64,000 nt of DNA, taken from the NCBI GenBank assembly GCA_021809565.1, contig JAJZKG010000001.1, forward strand, positions 34,691 through 98,690, given 5' to 3'. A program made the translations under genes and the position numbers. Shown one piece after another: positions 8,429 through 18,919 of this stretch (position 1 is the first letter of the stretch; each line of letters opens with the position of its first letter). The stretch comes from a bacterium. GTDB lineage: Bacteria > Patescibacteria > Dojkabacteria > JAKAPS01 > JAJZLI01. The notes under the pieces are model-generated. The model ran no database searches, had not been told where the DNA came from, and was given only the letters and a program-made list of their open reading frames with translations.

Positions 8429-8820
8429 TGCAGGTTATAGGAATAGATACAAATGCTCTACTTGAATATTTTCTTGCAAGAGCAAATAAATCTAAAATAG
8501 AGAGTGTAATAAAAAAGTGTATAAATAATGAAGTAATGATATATGTTGCTCTTCCGGTATTTTTAGAATTAGAATGGGTGCTAAGGTCATACTATAAAAT
8601 AAATAAAAAAGAAGTAATAAATATCCTTCAATCCTTATTTGAAATGAATAAGTTAATTACAGATGATAAACCCCTTCTTTTAATGTCTATAGAATTATTT
8701 GAAAAAGATAATAGTATGAGCTTTACTGACTGTGTAATCTTTAATCTAAATAGGAAAAATCATGTTTCAAAACTTCTTACATTTGATAAAAAATTTGAGA
8801 AAAAGTTTGTTGTAGAGTAA
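8425..8820 (+). CDS. PIN-domain ribonuclease toxin (VapC)
   Basis: The 131-residue PIN domain has its four acidic metal ligands in place: Asp in GIDTNALLE, Glu in FLELEWVL, Asp in SFTDCVIF and Asp in LTFDKKF. VapC toxins are endoribonucleases that usually cut tRNA or rRNA; this target is unknown. It overlaps the AbrB-type antitoxin by 4 nt. The toxin appears intact. Confidence 0.9.
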   Translation: MMQVIGIDTNALLEYFLARANKSKIESVIKKCINNEVMIYVALPVFLELEWVLRSYYKINKKEVINILQSLFEMNKLITDDKPLLLMSIELFEKDNSMSFTDCVIFNLNRKNHVSKLLTFDKKFEKKFVVE

Positions 8821-9045
8821 GGGTGAGTACTATTAATGGTGTAGTGATATTCATATTAAGTATTTATCTTGATCGTTAAGAAAGTATTGGCTTTTTCATA
8901 TACATACCTTTAATCTTATATTAACAATGTTTATTGGTGATTAAAAACTCTAATATTATTGTAAATTCTTATTTAAGTTAGATTGATTTGAACCTTTTAA
9001 GTATAACCTTATAATTATTCAATCCCATTTGTAAGGGACATATGA

Positions 9046-9074
9046 TTGATAATTAAGGGTTTTTCAAATATAAT
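9046..9074 (+). promoter_or_regulatory. Leaderless promoter of the tandem GT2 gene
   Basis: TTGATA (9046-9051), a 17-nt spacer and TATAAT (9069-9074) are followed by 9 nt and ATG 9084. Confidence 0.6.
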
Positions 9075-9083
9075 GTCCTGTAT

Positions 9084-10883
9084 ATGCGAAGAATTTTCAC
9101 TCTCATAAAAAAAAGTATAAGGTATATCAAACATTTTGGTATTAAAGCTTTCTTTAAAAAAGCTAGGGTATATATAAAAGATAGGGTTATAATAGGGAGA
9201 GACAATATATCATATCAGGAATTTATAAAAAAGGAACAAAAGAGTTTAAACTTAAAAGTTATAAAAAAGGAAATTGAAAATTTTAAATACAAACCTCTTA
9301 TATCAATAATCATTCCTACATATAAAACTCCAATAAAATTTTTAAAAGAAGCAATAGATAGTATACAAAAACAGTACTATCAGAATTTCGAAGTTATAAT
9401 CTATGATGATGCCTCTAAAAGTATAGAAATTGATAATTATTTTAAAAGTATACAGATTCCAAATCTAAAGGTTTTCTATAACAAAAAAAACTCTGGTATA
9501 TCAGAAACTTCTAATAGTGCGGTTACGGAGTCAAAAGGAGAGTACTTAGTTTTTCTAGATCACGATGATACGTTGTCACCTAATGCTCTCTATGAGGTAG
9601 TAAAAGCTTTGAATAAAAATAGAGCAGATTATATATATTCAGATGAAGACAAACTATCAAAAAGTGGATCTAGATCCACTGGGTCTAGAGAAGATCCTTT
9701 CTTTAAGCCAGATTTTTCATATGATATGTTACTCTCTTGTATGTATATAACACATATAAGGGCTGTCAGGAAATCTACATTTTTGAAATTACACGGTTTA
9801 AATCCAAAATATGATGGAGCTCAAGATTGGGATTTTGCATTGCGACTTTATGAGAAAAAGGGTAGTTTTTATCATATACCAAAAATATTGTATCATTGGA
9901 GAAAAACAGACGAATCAACAGCAAACGACCAATCTGGCGCAAAATCATATGCATACAAAAGACAAAAAGAACTTCTTGAAGCTCACCTTATAAGATCAAA
10001 TATTGAAGCTAGTGTTGTTGAAGGATATTGGCAAGGATCATATAAGATAGAAAGGAAGATAGAAGGAGGACCATCAGTTTCTATAATAATACCATTCAAA
10101 GATCAAGTAGAATATCTTAAAGCCTGCATAGACTCAATAAAAGAAAAAACTTCATATAAAAACTATAAAATTGTACTGGTTAATAATCAAAGTAGAAAAA
10201 AAGAAACACATGATTATCTTCTAAGTTTAAAAAATAGAGAAGATATAAAGATTATAAATTATAATAGACCTTTTAATTATTCCCTGATTAATAATTTTGC
10301 AGTAAAAAAAACTGAAAGCGATTTCATTATATTTTTAAACAATGATACAAAAGTTATAACACCACGTTGGATAGAGGAGATGCTACAAATTGCTCAAAGA
10401 AAAGATGTAGGTGCCGTAGGTGGATTACTTTTATATAAGGATAACACAGTTCAACACGGTGGTATAATAGTAGGTCTTGGTGGTGTTGCTGCTCACTCTC
10501 ATAGAGGTTTTGATGGGGCATCTAATGGCCATGGAGGACTTTTAACTCTCACACGTGATGTATCTGCTGTGACTGCAGCATGTATGATGATAGAAAGATT
10601 AAAATTCACAAAAGTGAAAGGTTTTGATGAGAGATTGAGGGTAGCATATAACGATGTTGACTTGTGTTTAAAATTAGGGAAAATAGGGTTAAAAAATATA
10701 TATACTCCATATATGAAAATGTATCATTATGAGACAAAAACAAGAAAAAAAACAGTGGGTGAGAATGTAGTGGATACAGGTATTTTTATAAGAAAATGGA
10801 AATACTTTCTAAAAAAGGGAGATCCTTTCTATAATCCTAACCTAACTTTATCCAGAGAAGATTATTCTCTAAGACGAGTATGA
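9084..10883 (+). CDS. Glycosyltransferase with two GT2 domains
   Basis: The 599-residue cytoplasmic enzyme has a basic N-terminal region (1-70) and two GT-A domains. The first (about 73-310) has SIIIPTYKTP and the DxD-type YLVFLDHDDTLS. The second (about 328-570) has SIIIPFKDQ, FIIFLNNDTKV and the acceptor loop VAYNDVDLCLKLGKIGLKN. Tandem-GT2 proteins of this kind build repeating surface polysaccharides from nucleotide sugars. In the first domain the usual EDK...DPFFKP segment is interrupted by SGSRSTGSRE, encoded by a GATC palindrome. It heads a plus-strand pair with the 10928 gene. Confidence 0.85.
   Translation: MRRIFTLIKKSIRYIKHFGIKAFFKKARVYIKDRVIIGRDNISYQEFIKKEQKSLNLKVIKKEIENFKYKPLISIIIPTYKTPIKFLKEAIDSIQKQYYQNFEVIIYDDASKSIEIDNYFKSIQIPNLKVFYNKKNSGISETSNSAVTESKGEYLVFLDHDDTLSPNALYEVVKALNKNRADYIYSDEDKLSKSGSRSTGSREDPFFKPDFSYDMLLSCMYITHIRAVRKSTFLKLHGLNPKYDGAQDWDFALRLYEKKGSFYHIPKILYHWRKTDESTANDQSGAKSYAYKRQKELLEAHLIRSNIEASVVEGYWQGSYKIERKIEGGPSVSIIIPFKDQVEYLKACIDSIKEKTSYKNYKIVLVNNQSRKKETHDYLLSLKNREDIKIINYNRPFNYSLINNFAVKKTESDFIIFLNNDTKVITPRWIEEMLQIAQRKDVGAVGGLLLYKDNTVQHGGIIVGLGGVAAHSHRGFDGASNGHGGLLTLTRDVSAVTAACMMIERLKFTKVKGFDERLRVAYNDVDLCLKLGKIGLKNIYTPYMKMYHYETKTRKKTVGENVVDTGIFIRKWKYFLKKGDPFYNPNLTLSREDYSLRRV
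9663..9697. repeat. GATC palindrome copy inside a glycosyltransferase gene
   Basis: An 18-bp perfect palindrome, AGTGGATCTAGATCCACT (9663-9680), is followed by a degenerate half (GGGTCTAGAGAAGATCC). It is read in frame as SGSRSTGSREDP in a loop between the GT2 DxD strand and the conserved FFKP motif. Confidence 0.75.
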
Positions 10884-10927
10884 TGGATTTAATATTAAAA
10901 CTGCATTATTATATTAAAATATAACAT

Positions 10928-13228
10928 ATGGGGATAAAGTTAATAGACATTATTGTTCCAGTTTATAATGCATTTGAAGAGACTAAAAAATGTATAGAAA
11001 GTGTTATACAAAATACTCAAGATGTTCCATATAGACTAATTATATTCAATGATGCGAGTACTGATAGTAGAATAAAAAGTGAATTTTCTAAATATCATAA
11101 TGGTAATAATATATTCTATTATGAGAACAATAAAAATCTAGGTTTTATTAAAACAGTAAACAAGGCATTCTCTTTATCTAAAATCAATGATGTAGTTATA
11201 TTAAATAGTGATACCATAGTAACAAAACATTGGTTATCTGAGATGAAGGACTCTGTTGCAAATTCAGATAGGGTTGCTACATGTATGCCAATAAGCAATG
11301 AAGCCACTATTTATTCAATCCAGCGTTATACCAAAATAAATCTACTAGATAATTTTTCTATAGATGATATCGGTAGTGTACTATATAAAAATGGGTTAAG
11401 GCTAAACCTGGAAATTCCAGTAGGAGTGGGGTTCTGCTTATATATAACAAGAAATTCTTTAAATGATATAGGGTTTTTTGATGAAATATTTGGTAAGGGG
11501 TATGGAGAAGAAAATGATTTTTGTATGAAAGCTTCTAAAAAGGGCTATAAACATATACTTTGTGATAGTGCCTTTGTATACCACAAAGGACACGTATCAA
11601 TGAAAGAAGCTGGTATTTTAAAAAAAGATAAAGATGACACATTACTACACAACGAAAAATTATTAAATGAAAAACATCCTGATTATCTTCCTACCATTCA
11701 TAAATTTTTAGATCAAAATACTTCTACTCTTTCTGAAATATCCAATAATCTTCTTTTAAACATTATCCCTCGAAGTAAAAAGCAAAAAATCTTATATGTG
11801 TTGCACAATTATAATGATCAAAATGTATCCGGAGGAACAGAGCTACATGTAAAAGATTTATGTGATAATTTCTCTAATGATAATATTGTATATATACTAT
11901 ATCCAAATAACGGAGATATATTTTTGATTGAAAACTATAAAGGAGTTGTAAATAATTATGCATTTCCTGTTGGGGAATATTTTAATTATCCTAAAGTATT
12001 TGATATTGATTATAGAAAAACCATAGTTCATATATTTGATTTATTTCCGTTCGATATTGTGCATATACATCATACAATGAATTTAGGGTTTGATATTTTT
12101 TCTATTGCTAAAGAAAAAAATATTCCTATTATATATACAATACATGATTATTATTCTATATCTCCAGCTCCAAATTTAACAGATACAGATGGTAATTTTT
12201 TAGGCATTCCTATGGATGTAGATAAATGGAACTTATCATTAAGGGAAAAATTTGATTACAACAGTTTGAATATAGATTTATGGCAAAGGGATTGTTTTAA
12301 TGCAATATCTTTATCAGATTGCATAGTAGTTCCTTCAGAATCAGTAAAAAATATACTTCTTGGTTTTTATCCTAAACTTAAAAATATTAAAATAATTGAG
12401 CATGGGGTAGATACAAAAATGAAAATTCAGAATAATCAACCCGTTGATGTAATAAAAAATATAGCTTTTATTGGACATATTCATTATCCAACTAAAGGTA
12501 GAGATATAATCAATGAATCAATCCCGCTACTTTTAAAGAAGGGATATTCAATATATATATTTGGGAGTGATAAATCACAATTAGATATGGATGAAGATAT
12601 CAATGAAAGAGTTCATATAAAAGGGAAATTCAATAAAAGTGAAATAGTGAATATGTTATTTGAGGATCATATAGATATCGTATGTTTATTGTCTACATGG
12701 CCAGAAACTTATTCTTATACACTAACAGAATCTCTACTTGCTGGAATACCAGTAATCGTAAGTAACTTTGGAGCGTTGAAAGAAAGAGTAGAGAAATTAA
12801 AAGTAGGATATGTTCTAAAACAGTATGATAGTAAATCTTTAGTAAATCTTGTGGATAGAGTATCTGACGATAATAAACAATACATGGTATATAAAAATAA
12901 TATACAAAACTTGAAATTTTTGAGTATTTCCGAAATGATTAGAGAATATAAGGATGTTTACAATGACTTTTCAAGAGTTATACATAAAATAGATATACAA
13001 CTTTACACACTAGAAACACACAGTCATATGTTTAATGTAATTGATAGTAATGAAAAATTAAGGATTGCTTTAAACGATACGAATGAAGAAAGGATTAGGC
13101 TATCGAATACTATTATAAAAATGGACAATACTATTACAGAAATGAATAAGAGTCTTAAATATATACATAAATTTAGGTATATATATAAACCAATAAAAAA
13201 GATTCTTAAGCCAAGTAAAAATAATTAG
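10928..13228 (+). CDS. GT2-GT4 fusion glycosyltransferase with C-terminal coiled coil
   Basis: The protein has 766 residues. The GT2 domain (about 5-250) has DIIVPVYNAFEET, IIFNDASTD, VVILNSDTIV and the GYGEENDFCMKA acceptor loop. The GT4/GT-B domain (about 285-690) has KILYVLHNY followed by GGTELHVKDL, IVHIHHTMNLGFD, VPSESVK, IAFIGHIHYPTKG and the donor-binding EALLAGIPV-like TESLLAGIPVIVSNFG. A coiled-coil tail (about 705-766) may tether it to partners. Two active domains in one chain suggest successive sugar additions to one surface glycan. It is convergent with the next gene (4-nt overlap at the stops). Confidence 0.85.
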   Translation: MGIKLIDIIVPVYNAFEETKKCIESVIQNTQDVPYRLIIFNDASTDSRIKSEFSKYHNGNNIFYYENNKNLGFIKTVNKAFSLSKINDVVILNSDTIVTKHWLSEMKDSVANSDRVATCMPISNEATIYSIQRYTKINLLDNFSIDDIGSVLYKNGLRLNLEIPVGVGFCLYITRNSLNDIGFFDEIFGKGYGEENDFCMKASKKGYKHILCDSAFVYHKGHVSMKEAGILKKDKDDTLLHNEKLLNEKHPDYLPTIHKFLDQNTSTLSEISNNLLLNIIPRSKKQKILYVLHNYNDQNVSGGTELHVKDLCDNFSNDNIVYILYPNNGDIFLIENYKGVVNNYAFPVGEYFNYPKVFDIDYRKTIVHIFDLFPFDIVHIHHTMNLGFDIFSIAKEKNIPIIYTIHDYYSISPAPNLTDTDGNFLGIPMDVDKWNLSLREKFDYNSLNIDLWQRDCFNAISLSDCIVVPSESVKNILLGFYPKLKNIKIIEHGVDTKMKIQNNQPVDVIKNIAFIGHIHYPTKGRDIINESIPLLLKKGYSIYIFGSDKSQLDMDEDINERVHIKGKFNKSEIVNMLFEDHIDIVCLLSTWPETYSYTLTESLLAGIPVIVSNFGALKERVEKLKVGYVLKQYDSKSLVNLVDRVSDDNKQYMVYKNNIQNLKFLSISEMIREYKDVYNDFSRVIHKIDIQLYTLETHSHMFNVIDSNEKLRIALNDTNEERIRLSNTIIKMDNTITEMNKSLKYIHKFRYIYKPIKKILKPSKNN

Positions 13229-15411
13229 TGGGACTCTTTTATACTAGGTAAAGTATTCAATATTTTTTCTAAATTTACAGAACCTATTAACAGTGTATAA
13301 TTTTTGTAAGCATGTTCTAAAGCACTTTCTCCAATACGTATCCTTTCTTGTTTATTTTCGACCAGTAATTTTAATCCTACATACCAATCTTCTCCTTGAT
13401 TACATAGTATAATATCTTTATTATTTCTCAATTCTCTGTACTCTCCAACATTAGAGGCAATTGTTGGTATACCTAAGAAAGATAATTCTTGAAACTTAAT
13501 ATTACTTTTGGCATTGTTAAATTCATTATTCTCAAGCGGGACTATGTTAATATCAAAAGAACTTAAATTTCTTACATATTCTTCCAATGATTCACTATAT
13601 TGGACTTGAATAATTCTACTGCCAAATTTTTTTCTTAAATTATTAGATATATTTAAATACCCCAGTATTTTTAAATATACATTTTTGTACTCTGTTAGTA
13701 TCTTTTCTAATTCACCCTCTATGTTTTTAAAATCGTGATTATGGGTTTTTGTACCAGAGGAATAACCGATGATAATTTTATTCTTATTTTCTGATCTGAA
13801 GTTCCGTTTATATTTTTTTGCCGTATCTATAAAGTTAAAATTTTGCACATTTTTATGGATAAATGTTTTTAACCCTAATTTTGATATTCTTTGATACAAA
13901 TCTTCTGAACTGACTAATACAGCATCTGCTTTCAGCATCAGTTTTTTATTATTAGAATATAGTGATTTTGCCTTATTTTTCTCTAATGAATCTCTATTTT
14001 TTAAAGAAGGGATACTTTCGATCATAGATTCTTCAAATACTAAATCATCTATATCATAAAGGACTAATTTATTTAATTTTGTACATTCATCTAAAAATGC
14101 TGTTATTTCTCTATTAAATTGTACTCTTTGGAAAATAAAACAATTATAGTGGTTGAGTATCTTAGATAGATTAACTTTTTCTATATCTACTATATCTACT
14201 GAATAGTCAATATATTCAAGTTCTTTTTTCAAATTTTCTACCCTGTATTCTTTAACAGTTCCTGGACAGCCAGCTATAATCAAAACATCTTTTTTGAATA
14301 CCTTATTCTTCACTATAAAATGTTTGATTTTGGCATATTTTAAGAATATTTTCCAAGTTAGAGATTCATATATTTCATTAAGTTTGTTATTACTATCTTC
14401 TAGTGTTTTATTAATATTATCATATTCCTCTTCTAGTGCCATGTAGGTATCCAAAAGTTTTTCATGTTCATTTTTAAATTTTTTAAGGTATTGCACCTCT
14501 TTCTCTAGATAATTAATTCTGTCTTCAGCAATTTTAAACAGAGAATCTTTTTCTGAAGATTCTCTGTGCCTTTTTTCTGATAAAGCATTTATTGTATCTC
14601 TTAAAGCATACACTGTTAAGACTTCATTAGTAAGTAGCTTTGATAATCTTTCTATCTTTTTTGGACCTTTTATTATCTTGGGTGTTTTATTTAATATGTA
14701 TGTTCTATCTGCCAAAACCTTTTCAGGGTTTCTGTTTATTTCTCCACCCATCCTATTAACTATATTGTTATTTTTTCTATCTATCCATATGTTCCATTCA
14801 TTTGTAACCTTATTGATTCTTATAGGGACCGTTAATTGCATTAATCTTCTTAAAAAATCCCAATCATTCTCATAAAGATTCTCATGTGTATCATCATAAA
14901 GTCCAGTTTTTTTTAATATTGCCCTTGTATGTATTTTTGCGTGGTCAGCAATATAATTTTTTGTAATAAATTCATCCTGAGTTATATCTTTATTTTCTGG
15001 AAGTAATAAAATTCGGTCAATTTCCTCTTTGGTGTCCACATATCTTTTTACTACATAGGTATTTGAATATACTAAGTCCACTTTCTCTTTACTTATTATA
15101 TTATATAATGAATCTAGGTGATTGGGATACCAAATATCATCATCATCTAAATATGCAATATATTTTGAACGTGAATTCTTAATACCTATATTTGTCGCAT
15201 GGGAAACACCACCATGTTTAGCACTTATTAATTTCATCCTTATATCATTATACGAATTAACTATGTCTGATATATCTTCTCCTCCATCATTAACTATTGT
15301 TAATATCCAGTACGGATAAGTTTGTTGGATTACACTATTAATAGCATCTTTTATATACTGCCTTCCATTATATGTTGCCATTATTATGTCAATTGTAGAA
15401 TCTGTATTCAT
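13225..15411 (-). CDS. GT2 - coiled coil - GT4-like glycosyltransferase
   Basis: The protein has 728 residues. An N-terminal GT2 domain (about 5-230) has IDIIMATYNGRQYIKDAINSV and KYIAYLDDDDIWYP. A long coiled coil (about 285-370, heptad-rich LEKEVQYLKKFKNEHEKLLD) follows. The C-terminal GT-B-like domain (about 385-720) has VLIIAGCPGTVKEYR, IGYSSGTKTHNHDF and the EFQELSFLGIPTIASNVGEY-type donor loop (here KFQELSFLGIP). This modular form is typical of large surface-glycan enzymes that also measure chain length or assemble complexes. It is last of three minus-strand genes starting at 17637, with a 5-nt gap to the preceding gene. Confidence 0.82.
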   Translation of the reverse strand: MNTDSTIDIIMATYNGRQYIKDAINSVIQQTYPYWILTIVNDGGEDISDIVNSYNDIRMKLISAKHGGVSHATNIGIKNSRSKYIAYLDDDDIWYPNHLDSLYNIISKEKVDLVYSNTYVVKRYVDTKEEIDRILLLPENKDITQDEFITKNYIADHAKIHTRAILKKTGLYDDTHENLYENDWDFLRRLMQLTVPIRINKVTNEWNIWIDRKNNNIVNRMGGEINRNPEKVLADRTYILNKTPKIIKGPKKIERLSKLLTNEVLTVYALRDTINALSEKRHRESSEKDSLFKIAEDRINYLEKEVQYLKKFKNEHEKLLDTYMALEEEYDNINKTLEDSNNKLNEIYESLTWKIFLKYAKIKHFIVKNKVFKKDVLIIAGCPGTVKEYRVENLKKELEYIDYSVDIVDIEKVNLSKILNHYNCFIFQRVQFNREITAFLDECTKLNKLVLYDIDDLVFEESMIESIPSLKNRDSLEKNKAKSLYSNNKKLMLKADAVLVSSEDLYQRISKLGLKTFIHKNVQNFNFIDTAKKYKRNFRSENKNKIIIGYSSGTKTHNHDFKNIEGELEKILTEYKNVYLKILGYLNISNNLRKKFGSRIIQVQYSESLEEYVRNLSSFDINIVPLENNEFNNAKSNIKFQELSFLGIPTIASNVGEYRELRNNKDIILCNQGEDWYVGLKLLVENKQERIRIGESALEHAYKNYTLLIGSVNLEKILNTLPSIKESH

Positions 15412-15416
15412 GATTT

Positions 15417-16223
15417 TTATACAAATAAAGCATTATTATAAATATTAGTGTTCAAATACAAAAAAATGATTATTAACAAAATTAATAATATAATAAATTT
15501 CAAAATAATTATCTTATATTGTTTTGTATTGTAAAATAAGTAGATAATGAAAGATATTATTAATATTGATATTACCATAAAATATGATATAAATATCAAA
15601 TAAATGAAATGGTTTTTCATAAAAGAAGGTTTATATTGGCTCATCTCTATTTTTAATAAAAACATTGAATTTCGGATGTTTGCTATAGAGAATAGATTTT
15701 TCTGAAAAGTAAATCCCATTAAAATATTGCCTTTGAGAATTTTCTTATTATAATATACTTGGTTGTCACTCTTAACCAACCCTAAATAAAAGGAATCCAC
15801 GTTGGTAAAATTTACACCTTTAACCGATAGCTCATAATTACCTTTATTCTTTATTTTGCATGGAAAAGAATTTAATAAATTATTATTTATATATATTACT
15901 GACATCGAAGACTTGCAAGCCTGCAGGTTGTTTTTCAGTAATTCAACCATAATTGAGCTACTATAATTTTCACTAGGGGTGTTGTTCTTGTTAAGTAAAT
16001 ATATATTTAAACTCTTTAAATTTTTTTGAGTCACTTGTATGTTTTTCTCAATTATACTTTTATTGCTTATGTTGATGTATTGACTTGGAGGGGCATATTT
16101 AAATGATGTATTTGTAGAAAAATTAGTGGTTACATATATTACTGATATTATGAATATATAGTAGAGTATAATTATTGAAATAATTGTTATAAAAATTGAT
16201 TTTAATAATATTTTTTTATTCAT
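15417..16223 (-). CDS. Membrane protein with extracytoplasmic domain, unknown function
   Basis: Starting at ATG 16223, which follows the upstream stop after one nucleotide, gives 268 residues. An alternative ATG is at 16241. There is one N-terminal membrane helix (IIILYYIFIISVIYV), an extracytoplasmic beta-rich domain (about 35-190) with few distinguishing motifs, and two or three C-terminal helices very rich in Ile and Phe. The coupling to a DUF2142-like protein and a glycosyltransferase suggests a part in glycan assembly or export. Family not recognised. Confidence 0.6.
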   Translation of the reverse strand: MNKKILLKSIFITIISIIILYYIFIISVIYVTTNFSTNTSFKYAPPSQYINISNKSIIEKNIQVTQKNLKSLNIYLLNKNNTPSENYSSSIMVELLKNNLQACKSSMSVIYINNNLLNSFPCKIKNKGNYELSVKGVNFTNVDSFYLGLVKSDNQVYYNKKILKGNILMGFTFQKNLFSIANIRNSMFLLKIEMSQYKPSFMKNHFIYLIFISYFMVISILIISFIIYLFYNTKQYKIIILKFIILLILLIIIFLYLNTNIYNNALFV

Positions 16224-16224
16224 A

Positions 16225-17637
16225 TTACAGATAAAATGCATGTATTAATATACCAAATAGGGCAGTAATATTGAAAATTACTATTAAGACTATTACAGAA
16301 GTATAGACTATATGTAACAGATACTTTTTTCTAATTAATTGTTGTAGACCATATACTAAAAGTATTGAGATACTTGTTATTACAGGGAAAAAATAATGTC
16401 CTTGTATAAAAAAATCACGGGTATTCTTCAGTGAGATAAAGTCTAAATATATCAAGAATATTGAATATATGGAAACAATAAATATTAAGTATAAGATATT
16501 TAATAAGTTTTTGTATTTTTTGTGTAGTATTTTATAATAATGAATATAATTATATAGATATATAAATATCCCAACAAAAGATAATGTACTAAGAAAGAAT
16601 AAAATATCATAGTACTGTTGTCTAAATTTGAAATACCCCCACCCAAAAGTTCCCCAGAATGATTGAAAAACATATCCATTTTGGAGGTAATTATTGTAGT
16701 AATTGGCAATATAGGTAAAAGGAGAAAAGACTGTGAGTCCCTGAAAGGTAGTTGTAATATATGAGTATATCAGATTAAATCCTTTTAAATACAGCAGTAG
16801 TACTATCATAATTATTAATAAAGGGGCGATCAAATATACTCGCTTATCTCTCTTTAAATTTATTTTAAATTTATGTACCTGTACTACATATAATAGTAGT
16901 AATACTGGTATTAGGAGATAAGCACTTTGTTTTGTTAGAATACCCAGGAGTATCACGATGATTGCCATAATATTTGATCTTATATCAAGTGTTTTTGAAT
17001 TTAATATTTTTAATCCATAGTATGTAAATATGGAGAATAGTGTAATGATTAAATTATCTGGGTTAATAGACACCGTAAACTGTGAAAGCATAGGTAAAAA
17101 TCCTATGAATATCACTGTGGTATATTGAGCCAGTCTATCTTTCTTAAAGATTATTTGGGAACTTTTATAAGAGAAGAATATTGTGATTAAAAAGAATATG
17201 ATTGATAGAAATCTAATTGATTCTATCTGAAAAAATATACTTCTTGTAGAAAAAATTTTATATATTCCCGCTGCTAGAAAGTAATATAGTGGTGGATATG
17301 CTTCTACTGTACCACTATACTTAAAAGTTTTTTGATCGTGTATGGAACTATATTCTTTTTTAAAAGATTTTTCTCCTTTTGCATTGATATTTTTATTAAA
17401 TGTATATCTAGAATTTGTAGCGAAACTGAGAAATTGAAATAGTTTATATTCTTCTATACTAATTGTACTATTAGTGTCATATGTACCATACATGGCTATA
17501 TGCTGGATTTGAGCAAAGTGTGCTGGTTCATCAAAACTCTGAAATATTGGCAAAGAAATCCACCAAGCCAATAAAGACACAAATATAGAGAGAAAGATTA
17601 CTATTAATAAAATGTTAGATTTAACTTTATTTCTCAC
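16225..17637 (-). CDS. Polytopic DUF2142/GT-C-like membrane protein
   Basis: The protein has 470 residues and about 11-12 predicted membrane helices. After the first helix comes WWISLPIFQSFDEPAHFAQIQHIA. The FDEPAHF motif in the first outer loop is characteristic of DUF2142 proteins and related GT-C transferases, where the acidic residues are catalytic. It probably transfers a lipid-phosphate-linked sugar on the outer face of the membrane. It is first of the three-gene minus-strand operon, and its coding end nearly touches the next start. Confidence 0.75.
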   Translation of the reverse strand: MRNKVKSNILLIVIFLSIFVSLLAWWISLPIFQSFDEPAHFAQIQHIAMYGTYDTNSTISIEEYKLFQFLSFATNSRYTFNKNINAKGEKSFKKEYSSIHDQKTFKYSGTVEAYPPLYYFLAAGIYKIFSTRSIFFQIESIRFLSIIFFLITIFFSYKSSQIIFKKDRLAQYTTVIFIGFLPMLSQFTVSINPDNLIITLFSIFTYYGLKILNSKTLDIRSNIMAIIVILLGILTKQSAYLLIPVLLLLYVVQVHKFKINLKRDKRVYLIAPLLIIMIVLLLYLKGFNLIYSYITTTFQGLTVFSPFTYIANYYNNYLQNGYVFQSFWGTFGWGYFKFRQQYYDILFFLSTLSFVGIFIYLYNYIHYYKILHKKYKNLLNILYLIFIVSIYSIFLIYLDFISLKNTRDFFIQGHYFFPVITSISILLVYGLQQLIRKKYLLHIVYTSVIVLIVIFNITALFGILIHAFYL

Positions 17638-17820
17638 GATATATTTTAACTATAAAGTTCGAATTTTGATATACTTTTCATTTTTTTATTAAATTAACGT
17701 ATAAGGATTATATCTTTTTTTGGATGTTGTTGCACATATGAGGTAGAGCTAAGTTATTTTCATAGAAATTTAATATATTTAAATTATAATCAATTTGTTA
17801 AGTTTAATTCAGGATAAATT

Positions 17821-18024
17821 ATGTATCCTCTTAGTTTCAGTGATGTGAAAGTGAAATCCTTTAAGGGAGGTACACCTGAAGAGGTTTCAAATCAAATGCA
17901 AAAATTTTTATTGAATGATGATAAAAAAGATAATTTAGTATTACAAATCAAGGTTTTTGATATTATGGAAATGGTTGGAGGTTTTAGGCAGACCCAAGGT
18001 ATTGTTATATATGGGAAAAAATAG
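17821..18024 (+). CDS. Small hypothetical protein
   Basis: The 67-residue soluble protein (MYPLSFSDVKVKSF... ending GGFRQTQGIVIYGKK) has alternating charged and hydrophobic segments compatible with a small alpha/beta fold. An AGGA six nucleotides before the ATG is one of the few Shine-Dalgarno-like sites in the window. It lies at the left edge of the NYN-KAP cluster, which interrupts the glycan genes. Function unknown. Confidence 0.5.
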   Translation: MYPLSFSDVKVKSFKGGTPEEVSNQMQKFLLNDDKKDNLVLQIKVFDIMEMVGGFRQTQGIVIYGKK

Positions 18025-18051
18025 AATTTTAAATTTATAATTTATAAAAGT

Positions 18052-18828
18052 CTATTTGTCTGTTTTGTCCTCAAATTTAAATTTGCTATTGGATATCTTT
18101 TCAAGGGTAGTTAGTGTCATTTTTATTGAACATATTGTATTTTGCAATTCATTTATAAAAATTGGATATAAAGTTGGTAGATATTTATTTATCATATCTT
18201 TTGTTTCCTGTGGTATTTCTAAATCTGCACCAATTTTTTCTTTTGACTGTATGTTTGCCAGTTTTATTGAAGAAAATATTAAATTTGTTAAATTAAATAC
18301 TCTATTGGTTCTTATTTTTAATCTATTGATCTCATTATATGCCTCTTTAAATTTTAAAGTATCTTATATTTCTATTGATTCTATTATTAGTCCAGAACCC
18401 ATAAGGTTTATGTAATAGTTATCTTTCATAGTATTGATAATTTCGCCACATGCAAGATTTAATTGTTGTATTTTGCCTATAGAGGTATCTAATACGGATT
18501 TATTTTCATCAATATTTATAGGAAAATTATTTATTTCTTTTTGAACTTGTTTTAAAACAGTATAATTTCTGTCCAGTTCGTTTCCTATTATCATAATAAG
18601 ATGGAAATAAGTTTGTGCTACTTTTTTTTGATTAGATATACTGTATATTATCAGAGGCATAATAATGGTTGCCGTAGTAAATATCATTATCATGAGAGTA
18701 TCGATAATGTTTGATGGTGATAATTTATATAGATATGCAAAGTATAGATATATTAATATAAGTAGGGTGGTAATAACACCAATATAGATAACTCCAGAAT
18801 AAGTACTTAGTTTTTTATTTTTTTGCAT
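18052..18828 (-). pseudogene. Two-helix membrane protein split by one in-frame TAA
   Basis: From ATG 18828 the frame runs 154 codons to TAA at 18366-18364. It then continues in the same frame for 104 more codons to TAG 18054-18052. The full product of 258 residues would have two N-terminal membrane helices (about 11-32 and 42-62) and a long helical cytoplasmic part that crosses the stop without a change in character (SGLIIESIEI, stop, DTLKFKEAYNEINRL). One nonsense mutation or deliberate readthrough fits better than two genes. The plus-strand open frame at 18056-18415 is its antisense shadow. Its neighbours are the NYN and KAP genes. Family unknown. Confidence 0.6.
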
Positions 18829-18907
18829 TGTAGAATTTTATATATCTTGTATTATATCTCTTTTGAAGGATTGTTGCCATAAAATGTGGTTTTTATTAAT
18901 AATGTAA

Positions 18908-18919
18908 TATAATCAAAAT
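18908..18919 (+). promoter_or_regulatory. -10 box of the NYN gene, leaderless
   Basis: TATAAT (18908-18913) ends 6 nt before ATG 18920. I see no good -35 box, so the promoter strength is unclear. Confidence 0.4.

Noticed and set aside
18056..18415. 119-codon plus-strand frame
   Set aside because: It is antisense to the second part of the nonsense-split membrane gene, whose frame continues cleanly.
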